Shown: positions 9,479 through 19,611, counted from the first letter of the stretch. The stretch: DNA of 31,613 nt from Chara braunii (GCA_003427395.1 BFEA01000149.1:1855414-1887026); one strand, 5' to 3'. Numbers and translations: made by a program. Notes: a model not told the origin generated them from the sequence alone.

Positions 9479-10250
9479 TCAAGAGTTGGCCATCCTAGAT
9501 ATTTGCACTAGTGGTTCTCCCATGATCAGCGCTCTAGTTCGCCGAACGTTTTTCGTGAGAACGAAGGTTCTTACTGTTTTCTGTCGAAGTGCGTAACACA
9601 CTATTTGTCCTGCCAGTTCTAAAATCTGAGGATCTGATTCTTCCTCGCTTTCGGAGGTGGATGATGGCAGTGCGAGTTTGTTGTACTCGGTGTCCGATTC
9701 ATCATTGGAATCCTCCCATCCTATCATTCGCACGGTTTCGCCGGGTTGGGGTCGGGTTTGCCGTACAAACGTCGATGTTGTATGGAGGGTGAGGCACATC
9801 GAAACGGTGTATGATTTTCCTCCCATATTTTTGAGGATGATTGCTCACCGTTCGAAATTCAACGTAGCCTGCAAGGCTGTGAGTGCTGGTAGCCCGATGA
9901 GGATATCGTACGTGTTCACATTCAAGACCACGACATCTCCTAAGGCATAGACCTTTCCTATCCGGAAAGCGACATTTGTTATTCTCCCTACAACCCGAAT
10001 TTTTCCTTCATCGGCGGAAACGAAATGATCACCCTTCGCAAGCGGAATCACATCTTTCCGTCTTCCTGCTCGCTCAACTACCCGCAGTGAGACAGCTAGG
10101 ATCGCAACTCCGGAATCGATAAACGATTTGTAGGGGTTTCCCCATACTTCCACGTCACACACTCCGAGGATCTCCAAGGTATGGCCTTGATCCGTAGGAA
10201 GTGATCGTCTTTCCGGATCAGGCCCATCCGGACTGGTTCCGATGTGCTTG
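9479..10250 (-). pseudogene. aspartic protease of element A
   Basis: Retropepsin-like protease that would process Gag-Pol. The frame from about 10250 reads HTLEILGVCDVEVWG, then SFIDSGVAILAVS with the catalytic D-S-G, and ends the fold with YDILIGLPALTALQA, the usual ILG.P.L element. An in-frame TGA near 9845 follows NFER. The same frame then continues (KNMGGKSYTV) to 9479 with an acidic SES/EEES stretch. Gag and protease are in different frames. Confidence 0.88.
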
Positions 10251-10251
10251 G

Positions 10252-11744
10252 CTAATCTGGATTCGGGTCTTTAGCGGGAGTTTTCCCTTTCGCGGCTGTT
10301 AGTTTGGCAAGAGCAAACCATTTCCGGTTTGTCGTGCAATGCTGCAACATTCGGTCGTTAGCCTGCTCGGAGATGGATAACAAATGTCCGATAGGCAAGG
10401 GGATGCGGTGATCCAGGGCCCGTACTATATCTAGCACATCGATTTCCCCCGTGATGAACGCAGGTCCTCCCGATTCCATCTCGCTCGGGGAGGGTCTCCA
10501 TTCTGAAACTTCGTTATTGTCGGGGGCGGGTTGGATGGCCCAGATCATTCCGAGGCCCGGGTATCTTAACGATAAGTATTGGTTGAGCGAAATAAGCTTC
10601 GCTGCTTCCTCTGTAACACCCGATGTGATTGCCCCGTTGTCGATCTCCTCTACCATCCTTGCTACCCGTCCTGGTCCATTGGCTATTGGTGCTGCGGCCG
10701 CTGGCGTAGCCCCGATTTGTGCCTGTGCGGGTCGGTTGGGACATTCTCGTGCTATGTGTCAAGGTTGATGATACGTGTAGCAACCGTCAACTCATGCACC
10801 CGTTCCTGCCGCGACGGCACATGTCACCTGCGCGGCTCCAGTTCCCATGGGGGTGGCTCGAACCATAATGGGGCGCATCGAGCGGAGCAGTGTTTCCGTT
10901 CGGGCGTTATGTTCCCACCGCTCCCTCTTACTTTCCTGCATGAGGTTCACCAATGTTCTTGTCAACTCAAGAATAGCGTTTGGTTCTTCGACTTTTGTGG
11001 CCTGAGGGGGCGCAAGAGTGACAACAACAGGAGGTCCGATGGCCATGTTGGCTGTCGGCTTCTGGACCCCGACCGGCTCTAGGTAGGTGACGGGACCTGA
11101 GACGAAGCCCATATTTTCAAATTTGTTCTGTAGCGCAGTGAATTCCATTCGCGCTCGGGTAAGTTCGGACGTGTCCCCCTCTTTTGCATGATCCTCGCCT
11201 TCGAGGAAACTGGCAGCGAACTTCCGTTCTATTTCCTTGGCAGCATCCATTATTTGTTGCAGGTTATAGGTAATGGGGGAAAATTGCCCTCATGGCTCGG
11301 CTTTTGAGTCCGTCAATGAAAAATTCCCTACCCACCGTCTCTTCCCTCTGAGATTTTACAAATAATCAATAGAATCGACTGTGGTATTCTGCCACGGATT
11401 CGAGAAGTTTCTGCACCCGATCTTTGATCAGGAAGAACGCCTGCTTTGGATGGATATAATCGAACCGGTGCAAGAAATCTCTTTCAAATGTCGGGAGATC
11501 GACCCATGTGTACCTACTAAACCAATGGTGTGCGTCTCCGCCCAAACGAGCGGGGACATTGATCCTGGCTTCGTCGTCATCGTACTGCTACACTCGGAGT
11601 GTGGCAAACCATGCTCCGACCAAGTGATGCGCAAAATCGAACAGGTATAGATCGGGTCGGGCAGCAGAGGCGCGAACACGTGGGGGCTGCGGGGGAGGGC
11701 AGATTCGGCTGGTTCGCCCCTCCTTGCATCTGATTGGCGTTCAT
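10252..11744 (-). pseudogene. gag of element A (capsid plus zinc knuckle)
   Basis: From MNANQMQGG at 11744 a frameshift leads into a capsid domain: HHLVGAWFATLRV, GGDAHHWFSRYTWVDLP, FERDFLHRFDYI and VAEYHSRFY, the Retrotrans_gag pattern. It continues at 11250 (MDAAKEIERKF, RTLVNLMQES). Near 10755-10790 comes a CCHC knuckle remnant, CYTYHQP-stop-HIARECPNRP. Its second cysteine is tyrosine and its glycine codon is TGA, so it is dead. A nucleocapsid-to-protease linker runs to 10252. Several stops and at least two frameshifts are present. Confidence 0.88.
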
Positions 11745-11898
11745 GTTATCCGTTTGTCTTCCAGCGGAGCGGCTTCTGGTTACTATAGGATCGCACACCG
11801 GCGCGTTTCTTTGTCTAGCTTGTCGTCGCCTAGGACTCGCCAAGTTAGTCCACTGGAGGAGCCGGGCCACTTGTCAATCCTTAGTCTTGACACGTGTC

Positions 11899-11911
11899 GG
11901 CTCCGATACCA
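11899..11911 (-). other. primer-binding site of element A (tRNA-iMet type)
   Basis: The minus strand reads TGGTATCGGAGCC, differing at one base from TGGTATCAGAGCC, the complement of plant initiator tRNA-Met 3' ends. It lies about 155 bp upstream of the gag start, as expected. No recognisable full LTR precedes it: 11920-12076 lacks the TGC.ACTTCC LTR end seen elsewhere and abuts the gag fragment of element B, so the 5' LTR is lost or rearranged. Confidence 0.6.
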
Positions 11912-12076
11912 ACCTCACGCCCAACGTTGTCGAGCGCATCGGTCCGGCACTGCACAGGGCAGCGCGGGACCCTCCCGGCCTCGTCATGCAGGAGTTGTTC
12001 TGTTCCTTCGTCGCGAATATACATGGAGCTTCCGCAAGCCGCTCCGGCCGAGTGCGCCAGACATACCTCTCGCGAG

Positions 12077-12455
12077 CCCCTACCGTGGTGAAGTCGTCTT
12101 TGTTCATGGCCTCCAAATCTGCCGTGGTTAATAGTCCATCGCCTAGCCTATACTTTCTCTACATTCCATCTCTGAACCTTGCCCAACTACCATTGGCCGC
12201 CCTTATAACTTTCTCCACCTCTTGATGGTGGACATGAAGCAGATACTTCAGGATGCGTTGAAATCTCACCTCGTCCGATAACCCCACCAAGGCTTGCTCC
12301 ACTAGGTCCAACCAATCAGAAACTCGCTCCCCATTGAAGTGGAAAACATTGATTTTGGGGACATTACTTGGCGTCCTTTCCCGCTTATCCATTGCCTCAA
12401 TGAGGTCCTCGAGTGTCAGGACCTTCCCCTCGCCATTCGCTATAGGCCATGACAT
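12077..12455 (-). pseudogene. gag fragment of element B
   Basis: The frame starts MSWPIANGEGKVLTLEDLIE and contains FHFNGERVSDWLDLVEQAL, KYLLHVHHQEVEKVI and GSWARFRDGM, a capsid domain different from gag A. A TAG at 12159-12161 interrupts it. The same frame continues RKYRLGDGLLTTADLEAMNKDDFTTVGA until homology is lost at about 12077, where PBS-type sequence of element A follows. It is a truncated remnant from another Ty3-like lineage. Confidence 0.78.
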
Positions 12456-12840
12456 TTTTGCGAACTGTTTTTACTCGCCTTTCTCTGTTTTAAGAAAACC
12501 ACACCACCTCATTCAGCAGTCCGATCCTATCACATCCCACATCAGACCTCTACTATAACTAGCCCATGGCTCAGGCCTAACAGGTCCTACCCTGCCTTCT
12601 TTCCCATAGAACTTATCTTAATAAGCCCCATCTCTCCCTATAGGGCCTTCCTCATGACTTTTTTAACTAAATAATCAATCAGATCAGAGGTGAAGTTTAT
12701 TATATTAGTAACGGCTATTTCATCATAACTAGCTTGGCAAAACATTATATGCTTTGTCTTTCCCTTGTGCCTATCTTCCCTCTTGATCTTATATCCGGAT
12801 GTCGTTCCACCAGGGACAACGGTAGGCTTCCGTTATCCCT
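12456..12840 (-). other. leader between PBS and gag of element B
   Basis: About 385 bp with no ORF of note, lying between the PBS at 12841-12853 and the gag ATG at 12455. Its position is that of the untranslated leader and packaging region of a minus-strand LTR element. Confidence 0.5.
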
Positions 12841-12853
12841 GGCAACGACGCCA
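12841..12853 (-). other. primer-binding site of element B
   Basis: TGGCGTCGTTGCC begins two bases after the LTR end (GCTCGACA-GG-TGGCG). The TGGCGCCGTTGCC-like form is a known PBS type in plant Ty3 elements. Its exact spacing from the LTR end supports reading 12856-13036 as an LTR. Confidence 0.6.
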
Positions 12854-12855
12854 CC

Positions 12856-13036
12856 TGTCGAGCGCTAATCATCATCAGATATAAAAATGCACGTGGACCA
12901 CATGGAAACGAAGATGTATGTAGTCGTTTCATTGCTCACAAACGAGGTTTGTTGTCGTGTATGAAATGCTAACAGCATCTTTGTTTTCATGTGGTCTACG
13001 TGCGTTTTTATATCTGATGATGATTAGTGCTCGACA
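12856..13036 (-). mobile_element. 181-bp LTR of element B with 62-bp inverted arms
   Basis: The segment begins TGTCGAGC and ends GCTCGACA. Its first 62 bp (12856-12917) are an inverted copy of its last 62 bp (12975-13036) with only about six mismatches, leaving a 57-bp loop. TATAAAAA lies in each arm near the tip. A PBS and a gag frame downstream favour an LTR; the long arms would favour a MITE or foldback element. No target duplication is visible around it (ACC before, ATG after). Confidence 0.6.
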
Positions 13037-13416
13037 ATGCGACTTCCTGTTTTGGAGTGATAGTAGGCTAGGAAGTGCGAAAAAAGGGGTGTGCCAAGGA
13101 TTTTAGGAAATTGTGGTGGAGTCCCAGGTCAGAACTGAAATCTCTGGTGTCAAGAGTTCAGGGATAAAAATGCAAATGATCCGGCGAAGAGGCGGGTTCA
13201 AGTACTCATTTTTTTAAAAACCGTCGGCCTTGCCTTCGGGGCCTGGTCCTGACTTGATGTTTAGACAGGACAATGATGGCTATCTCTTTGTTTGAGCACG
13301 CGTCGCCTGCAGGCGTCGTAGTTCTCAGAATCCGACGTTGCCGGCCACAACCTTAGGCTGCGAAGCGATGTCCTGTGGTTGTTCGAGCATGGGGTTGTGG
13401 GCCAATCGCTCTGAAT

Positions 13417-13590
13417 TCAGGTTGCATGGGCCGCGTTCTTCGCGTGTTTAAACCAATACTCCTCGAACCCGGGATCTCTCAAAGCCTCTCGCTCAGTGAC
13501 TCGAAAAGGGACTTGGACGTTTATTCTACCTTCTGCGCTTGCCAGCCATATAACCCGACAATGGTTCGGTCTGAGGGGACTCCTGCCGAC
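13417..13590 (-). pseudogene. LTR-internal ORF, copy 1 (fragment)
   Basis: Reading from 13590: RVIWLASAEGRINVQVP, FRVTEREALRDPGFEEYW, then a stop at 13417. It aligns with residues 1-27 of the frame at 17819-18133. Many differences fall on third codon positions and leave the amino acid unchanged (ACT/ACG, CGA/CGC, TTG/CTG, AGA/AGG, CCC/CCG, GAG/GAA). The initiator ATG of copy 2 is ATA here. No family recognised. Confidence 0.5.
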
Positions 13591-13837
13591 ACGTGCATCT
13601 ATGATGGCTATCTTATTCGACAGTTGCTAGTATGCGCGTGTGCAAAGGAGTGATCCCACAGTGTCTCTAAATCCTATCTTCGAGAGCCGCAATTTTCCGA
13701 CCCGCAGTTCCTACCGCCTGCCAACAGATTTGGGTGTTCCAGCAGTACCCACGTGTTGCCAGGTCGGAATGACTTTTGTAGACGCGCGCATGGGGGATGA
13801 TTGCATTGATCCCTCGTATGTGCGCGCACGCATAAGT

Positions 13838-13875
13838 CTGTCTCTTATACACATCTAGATGTGTATAAGAGACAG
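13838..13875. other. Nextera mate-pair junction adapter (artefact)
   Basis: CTGTCTCTTATACACATCT (13838-13856) followed directly by its reverse complement AGATGTGTATAAGAGACAG (13857-13875). This is the transposase mosaic-end pair used as the circularisation junction in mate-pair libraries. It is flanked by two near-identical 27-bp copies of a TATGTGCGCGCAC..ATAAGT sequence (13811-13837 and 13877-13903). It is not biological, and it creates a false open frame with the familiar adapter peptide. Confidence 0.97.
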
Positions 13876-13939
13876 CCCCTCCTATGTGCGCGCACCCATA
13901 AGTCATTCCGACTGGTGGCCCCTTCTGGCGATGAAGGCT

Positions 13940-13957
13940 CCCCCCCCCCCCCCCCCC
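13940..13957. repeat. (C)18 homopolymer
   Basis: Eighteen consecutive C. It lies 65 bp from the adapter in the least reliable part of the LTR copy. Confidence 0.95.
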
Positions 13958-14587
13958 TCCTTGATCGATCAACCTCTGCGAGCGAGATGAGATGGCGGAT
14001 TCCATGCCCACGCAACCATTACAAAAATTCCATTCATACATGCATCGATGGATCTAACCAGACCACGCCTGCGGGTTTTACCCGGACCAATTCCAAAAAT
14101 CTACTCCTGATCAGCGAGCATTTCAAAAATAGCATCATATAGATCGAAACACACCAAGGAGAGCGAAGAAATGAGGGAGAAGAGACGAACTCATACATCC
14201 ATACTCAATAAACAACAAATCCGAAATATAGTCGTGCACAAAGACCGATCATAACCAAAAATCAAAATTATACATAGGGTTGAGGAATAACACACCACAC
14301 TGCCAACCCTTTGCTCTCTCTTTCTCACCCTCTCTCCCGATGCGGGTTGTCCGTCGCCTCGCACTTACTATCAACCCGAAGTTGTCACCCCGTTTAGCCC
14401 GAGCATGCAAGCCAGGCTCGCCCGTGTGCCAAAGTCCTTCGCAGCCACACGTCAACCCCGCATACTCAGCGCCAGCCGGTTGGATCGCCCAACTCTTCAC
14501 TCACCTTTCTGCTCCTGCCCGTTAGCCGATCCTTTCGATCGTGCTACTTCAAGTCTGATTAGAGAGCAAGTTAATCGCGCTTGCGGG

Positions 14588-14594
14588 ATTTATA
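14588..14594 (-). promoter_or_regulatory. TATA box of LTR copy 1
   Basis: The minus strand reads TATAAATCCCGCAAGCGCGA, equivalent to the site at 18973-18979 in copy 2. The conserved motif inside an LTR on the element's coding strand fits the U3/R promoter. Confidence 0.6.
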
Positions 14595-15301
14595 ACCTTT
14601 GCATCTGCGCGATAACCGTGATTGTATCGGGGTGGAGGGAGAAGGAAGGAAGGACATGCCTACGACTACATGACCAGGCCGCGGCGTGGGGGACGTAGCC
14701 ACTCTTCACACATCGATCTACTCATGCATCGTTTTGGCCAATAGGACAGAAAAAGGAGCGCATGCAAAGGCTGGAAGAAGGAGTAAAGGAAGGAAGATTA
14801 CAGTTATGCCTACGCCTGCCAAGAACAGATTACAGTTACAACAAGGATTAAGGCGCGGCCGCGCGGGCGGCCAAGAACGCAGAGCCAGCTGCAAAAATGC
14901 GCGCGCAAGCAAGAGTCATTGCGCAGAAAAATTCCAGTGCGCCCAAATTCCCCTTAATCAAAATCCTAATTGCAAAAAAGAAATTCCAAGAACGCTCACG
15001 GCTCTGCACATATTCAGAAATCCGAAAAAGATTTTCCCCCGCGCGCTGATCACGCCCAAAAAAGTTGTCTGTACTCCTAAGAAAGAGAGAGGAACTGGAA
15101 GAAGTTATCGTCGTTCCCCTCTTTCCCCGCACTCGCTAAGGCACGGGCCATCTACCCGATTTCTCCTAGGATCCCCAAAAGAAAGGAAACGAAAAAGCAA
15201 CCAAAAGCAAGGGCATTCATGCAATTTATCCTTAACCCCGTTTACATGCCTCCAAGCTATTCACGCCGAAAATAGTGCGTCTCAAAAAAAAGTTTGTCAC
15301 A

Positions 15302-16107
15302 ACGGAACTGTTGGGAGGGAAGAAGAAGAGAGACATTTGACTTACCGAGAGGGAACTTGAACGGGTGTGAAAGTGAGGCAACGGGTGCGTCCGTCACTGC
15401 TTTGGCCCCATTTCGATTTTTCGACCTAAACCTGTGCGGTCCCATAGGCAGCTACCGGTTCTGCAGTTTCAAATAAGATGCCACCACCCCCTAAATTGCC
15501 ATGCATTGTTTTCCCTGCCTTCCAACGACCGTATAACGAACGACGACGAAAAATGTTCTCAGAGGGGAAAACACAACCCTGGCAGGCTGCGAACTAACCT
15601 AGCACAACTCCGATCATATATGGCTACTGTTAGTTGTTGAGTATGCTCGTTGTTATGTGAGCTAGTGTGATATCATAGTCTGTGTGGATGTATGTGATTT
15701 TTTTCTGCTACTAATGAGCCTTGCTTATGTCTGTTCGCTAGGGAGACTCAACCAATGATAATGGTGGAGACCTCAACCGTCGTCAACAACTACCCCCAAC
15801 CACCTCTGAAAACCCACCACCCCAGAATGGGTCTATAGACATCGAGAGTAGAACACACCTCTTGATTCGACATTGGTTTCCCTACAAGGCAACCCTGCCC
15901 ACCATAGGACTGCCATGGTATCACCATGAACCCAACCAACCCCTTACTACTCACCTGCCCGAGAGAGTAGCATCCATCCCACATCAACTTTCCTGCAGGA
16001 AAGGTACACACCCCCACCCGACTCCATCCTGAGGACCATCCCTAGCTGATATGATGAATGAGCATAGTATGGAGTTGAACTTTGGACCTCCTGAGCTATT
16101 GAGGTCA
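15302..16107. other. gene-free spacer with an inverted repeat fragment
   Basis: No gene seen. The part at 15410-15600 is a plus-strand partial copy of the repeat at 16500-16720: GCGGTCCCATAGGCAGCTACCGGT and CCTTCCAACGACC...GAGGGGAAAACAC...GGCTGCGAA match it in inverse orientation. Confidence 0.65.
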
Positions 16108-16195
16108 TTAGTCTATAAGGGCGCTATGCCAGGCTCGGGACAAGTACGTGGGGTGCAACCTACACCAACCAATTGTGCTTAGGGGAAATTGCAGG

Positions 16196-16264
16196 CCAAC
16201 AAAGTTGAACCCGCAACCTCCCCATTGCAACATCGGAGCTCTACCCACTGAGCTACCACGTACT
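16196..16264 (-). repeat. tRNA-derived sequence (SINE head)
   Basis: The minus strand reads GTACGTGGTAGCTCAGTGGG, with a perfect D-arm (GCTC/GAGC) and A box, and about 45 nt later a B box GCGGGTTCAAC. The T-stem 3' side is mutated and the anticodon arm is irregular, so it is not a functional tRNA. Confidence 0.65.
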
Positions 16265-16320
16265 TGCTTACCAACTGACCGTCCCGAAGGTAAGACGCCA
16301 AGCATGCCACAGGCACTATC

Positions 16321-16396
16321 GTGGAGGCAATGGGAGTTGAACCCACGACCTCCTAAGTGCCGCTTGAACGCCTTACCAACTGAGCTTCTATTTGCG
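16321..16396 (-). repeat. second tRNA-derived sequence
   Basis: Minus strand: A box AGCTCAGTTGGTAAGGCG and a complete T-arm GTGGGTTCAACTCCCAT. The acceptor arms do not pair. Upstream lies the GGACGCTGGACCCTATTCCCAG motif that also occurs at the tail end of the insertion at 6738-8675, which links the two as one SINE-like family. Confidence 0.65.
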
Positions 16397-16499
16397 AGGA
16401 GCAGAACGTGCTGGGAATAGGGTCCAGCGTCCCATTCAAGAACACATTGAAAAAATGAGAAATTTATGAAGAAATCCTTGAGATACCGAGGCCAAAGAC

Positions 16500-17160
16500 A
16501 ACTGTGTTCGCAGCCCGTCCGGGGTGCGTTTTCCCCCATTGAGACATTTCCCCCTCGAAACATTTTCATCGTCCTTCGTATACCGGTCATTGATTCGGGC
16601 TTGTTTGGTCGTTGGAAGGTTCGAAAAATGCAGGCAGGTGCAGGCACGACACTTTGGGGGGTGTGACAGTTTCTTTGGAAATAGAGGACCGGTAGCTGCC
16701 CGTGGGACCGCGCGCCGGGTTTTGGTCGAAACCATGGCAAAGCAGCGGCAGGGTGGATCTTTGGGGGGGGGTGGCAGTTTCTTTGAAAAATGCGAGACCG
16801 GTAGCTGCCCGTAGGACCGCGCGCTGGGTTTTGGTCGAAACGGTGGCAAAGCAGCGGCAAGGTCACCAGGGTGGATCTTTGGGGGGTAGTGGTGGTTTCT
16901 TTGAAAAATGAGGCACCTGTAGCTGCCTGTGGGACCACGCGCTGGGTTTTGGTCGAAACAGTGGCAAAGCAGCGGCAGGGTGGGAAAGTTCGCAGCCCGT
17001 CAGGGTTGCGTTTCCCCCCCTTGAGACATTTCAATATCACTCAAATTTCAACGTCGGTGGTCGTCGGGAGGGTGGTCATTTTCAAGTTTTGGGGCCTTGC
17101 AAGGGCAAGGACCACGTAGGACCGGTAGCTGCCCGTAGGAGGCCGAGGAGGCGGCGGTCC
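16500..17160 (-). repeat. 110-bp tandem repeat block
   Basis: Three units of about 108-119 bp, beginning near 16691, 16799 and 16917, each carry GGTAGCTGCCCGT, GGGTTTTGGTCGAAAC and GCAAAGCAGCGGCA. Both sides are framed by copies of TTCGCAGCCCGTC.GGG.TGCGTTT (about 16510 and 16988), and a further partial unit lies at 17118. A long minus frame through it is a by-product of the repeats. Confidence 0.85.
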
Positions 17161-17232
17161 TTAAGCCTTTTTCGAAATTGAAACAACGCAGGTCCGCTTT
17201 TCTCAAATAGCAGAGCACCTCGAATAAAACAC

Positions 17233-17262
17233 GTACACGTTGTAGTCGAATACAACGTGTAC
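17233..17262. other. 12-bp perfect hairpin
   Basis: GTACACGTTGTA, loop GTCGAA, TACAACGTGTAC. It lies in AT-rich DNA 120 bp from the edge of LTR copy 2. Role unknown. Confidence 0.75.
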
Positions 17263-17818
17263 CGTTTCTATTCGGATTTCGAAAAAAAAAAACTCTTGTA
17301 TTCCAATAAAATTACTTCCTTTTTTTTTTTTTTTTGAGGTCAGCACCTGCCCTTGTGCTGTGATGCCCAAAACCCCGCGCCTGGTGCAACTTCCTGTTCG
17401 GAGTGTGAGTGGGCCTGGAAGTGCGAAAAGGGGGTGTGCTAAGGATTTTAGGAAAGTGGGGGTGGAGTCCCAGGTTAGACTTCAGATCTCCTGTGGCAAG
17501 TTTCAGGGGTAGGGATACGAAAGGGTAGGAGCGGGTCGAAGTCTCAGCGTGGAGCTACCGCCTCTGTTACTTCCGTCGGGTGGGTCGGACCCGTACTTGG
17601 TGCACCGGGGGAATGCTATGGCTATCGTGTTGTCCGACCACTTATTGGCATCGTATGTTACTGGCCTCAGAGTTTGACGCAACTGGCCTTAGTTGGAGGC
17701 TGTGCGCTTGTCGTTCTTCCTTAGATCGGGTTCACCTGATGATGCCAGAGGCGCGGTACTCACGGTCTTGCAAGCACTCCGAACACCGAGGTTGGGGCCA
17801 ATATGGAGCGATGGCACG

Positions 17819-18133
17819 CTAGGGGGTGATGGTCCGCGAATGGAAGGGCAATACGTGGTGGTAGGGAGGGAAGTCGGTTTCCAGAATAATTATTCCTTGT
17901 TCCGTGACAAGGTGGCATGCGTATGAGCTGGGGAATTCAAGGTGGTGGGGAATGCGCTCGCGAGCTCGGTCGATGTCCCACTCGCAGATACGTTCGTTTC
18001 CCACCGGGTATGGGAATTCAGGAAGTTCTCTCCTCGGTCGTGCACACAAACACACGTGTTCCCAATATTCCCGGAATTCCGGATCCCTCAGACACTCGCG
18101 GTCCGTAATTCGAGAAGGGAGCTCAATATTCAT
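17819..18133 (-). CDS. unknown 104-residue ORF inside LTR copy 2
   Basis: Starts MNIELPSRITDRECLRDPEF and ends SRTITP. It is charged, with repeated Arg/Glu, no membrane segment and no family I recognise. Copy 1 keeps the first 27 codons with mostly conservative or synonymous changes, which is the pattern of a once-selected protein. The TATA box lies about 840 bp upstream, so the frame would sit in the transcribed R/U5 or leader part of the LTR. Whether this start is real is uncertain: upstream codons are interrupted by a stop nine codons before the ATG. Confidence 0.45.
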   Translation of the reverse strand: MNIELPSRITDRECLRDPEFREYWEHVCLCARPRRELPEFPYPVGNERICEWDIDRARERIPHHLEFPSSYACHLVTEQGIIILETDFPPYHHVLPFHSRTITP

Positions 18134-18972
18134 GTTGTGGGTGAGGACGAAACCTCGTCATTCAGGAGGTTAGTAGTCAAGTTCGGGTTTTGCAAGGGCG
18201 CGCGTAGGCAGCGATCGTTTAGATCGGGCTTACACGTGCGTGCGCGGAGCCTTCCCTCAATTGGGTAGGAAAGAAGAAAACAAAAACCAGCAAGACACGT
18301 GATGGGTCGTTTTTCTAGAGATGGTCATCTATCATGCCTACCTATTCCATACACATAAAGAATCACGCTTATCTATTATTCATGCAACTAGCCTACATAC
18401 AACCAGAAAGGACAGAGGATCATGCAAAAACTCTTGTGGTCAGTCATCCCAGAGATTTCACACAAGCCCCGATTGCTGGCAATCAATCCATCAGAATTGT
18501 CCATTCAAAAACATTGAAAGTGGTGAGGGGGGAAAGACAACCAGACACCAGTCTCCGAAAAGAAACAAAGGAAAGATCCGAGATACCGATTCAGAAAAGG
18601 ACAAGGGTGTCTGACGCCGGATATCAAAACTACTCAGAAGGATAGAAGAAAGGCCAAAATTATTCGGAGGGATAGAAGAGAACACCACCACAACACATCA
18701 CGTCTCTCTTTCTCTCTTCGCAACATCCCAATGCGGGCAGTCTGTTGCCTCGCGCCTACACTGAGTTATCACCCCACTTAGCCCGAGCATGCCTGTCAGG
18801 TTCGCTCGTGGGCCACAGTCCGTCGCGGCCCCACGTCAACCCCGCAAGCCCAACACCAGCTCGTAGGATCGCCCAACTCTCTACTCACCTGTCAATCCCT
18901 GCTCGCTAGCCGATCTTCTCGATCACGCTAGCTTCAAAAAGTCTTAAAGAGTGAATTAATCGCGCTTGCGAG

Positions 18973-18979
18973 ATTTATA
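18973..18979 (-). promoter_or_regulatory. TATA box of LTR copy 2
   Basis: Minus strand TATAAATCTCGCAAGCGCGA, conserved with 14588-14594 in both the box and the following 13 bases. Confidence 0.6.
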
Positions 18980-19610
18980 GTGTGCATGCTTTGCGTGAGA
19001 TACTTGGGATCGTGTTTGGGTGGGAGGAAGAAGGAGGAAGGAAGTGCCTACGCTTGCATGGCCAGGTCGCGGTGTGAGGGACGTAGCCACACTCCGTACA
19101 TCGATCCGGTTATGCAAGCGTCCAGGTCAATAGGACAGGGGAGAGGTATGCGCGCGCAAGGGCGCCACAAAAGATATCAAGAACGAGAGGATTACAGTTG
19201 CAATCACGCCCGCCAAAACAAAGATTACAGTTACACACGAGATTAAGGCGTGGAAAAGTCAGAACACTGTTTCTGACGTGGCCGAGCGTGTGCAAGCAGG
19301 AAACGCCTCGCAGCAGAAATTCAGATGCGCAGCAAAAAGGAAATCCGAACGAACCAAAGTCTGATTGCCCGCGGGGGCTCGACATCAGTTAAAAATTCGA
19401 AAAAATTACCCCGCGTGACAATCGTGCAAAAATTCTTATTTCTCATAGCAAAACAAGAAAGAAGCTATGACAACCGTTTATTCGTCGCGCTTGCTGAGGC
19501 GCGATCAACTATCAACCGTCGTGGGACCAGACCAGCCTTCAATCGAAAGAGAGAAGAAAAAGCAAGGGCATCCATGCAATCCGCCAGGCCATTTCGACTC
19601 AGCCAATTTC

Positions 19611-19611
<1 letters not shown>

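Larger units (their letters stand above)
13038..15301 (-). mobile_element. 2.3-kb LTR, copy 1 (solo-like)
   Basis: It matches 17385-19748 in the same order over its whole length. The left edge is defined by divergence exactly at TGC(G/A)ACTTCCTG, the right edge at TTTGTCACA, so on the minus strand the LTR runs TGTGAC...GTCGCA with TG...CA ends. It holds a TATA box (14588-14594, minus) and a coding-like segment (13417-13590). No internal element sequence flanks it, hence solo-like. I see no 5-bp target duplication (GACAA before, ACGGA after). A library adapter at 13838-13875 means its middle is not reliable. Confidence 0.7.

Noticed and set aside
13005-13030. Second hammerhead candidate at CTGATGATGATTAG
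   Set aside because: No GAAA box or stem II follows; it belongs to the palindromic LTR arm.
13667-14041. 124-codon minus frame and the plus frame from 13861
   Set aside because: Both are created by the mate-pair adapter and the C18 run. The adapter peptide (THLDVYKRQ) is a known artefact.
16108-17040. 310-codon open frame on the minus strand
   Set aside because: It reads through three tandem repeat units and two tRNA-derived sequences (the GSSVGRAP.L.WGGCGFN stretch is a translated tRNA-like gene). It has no domain and no homologous support.
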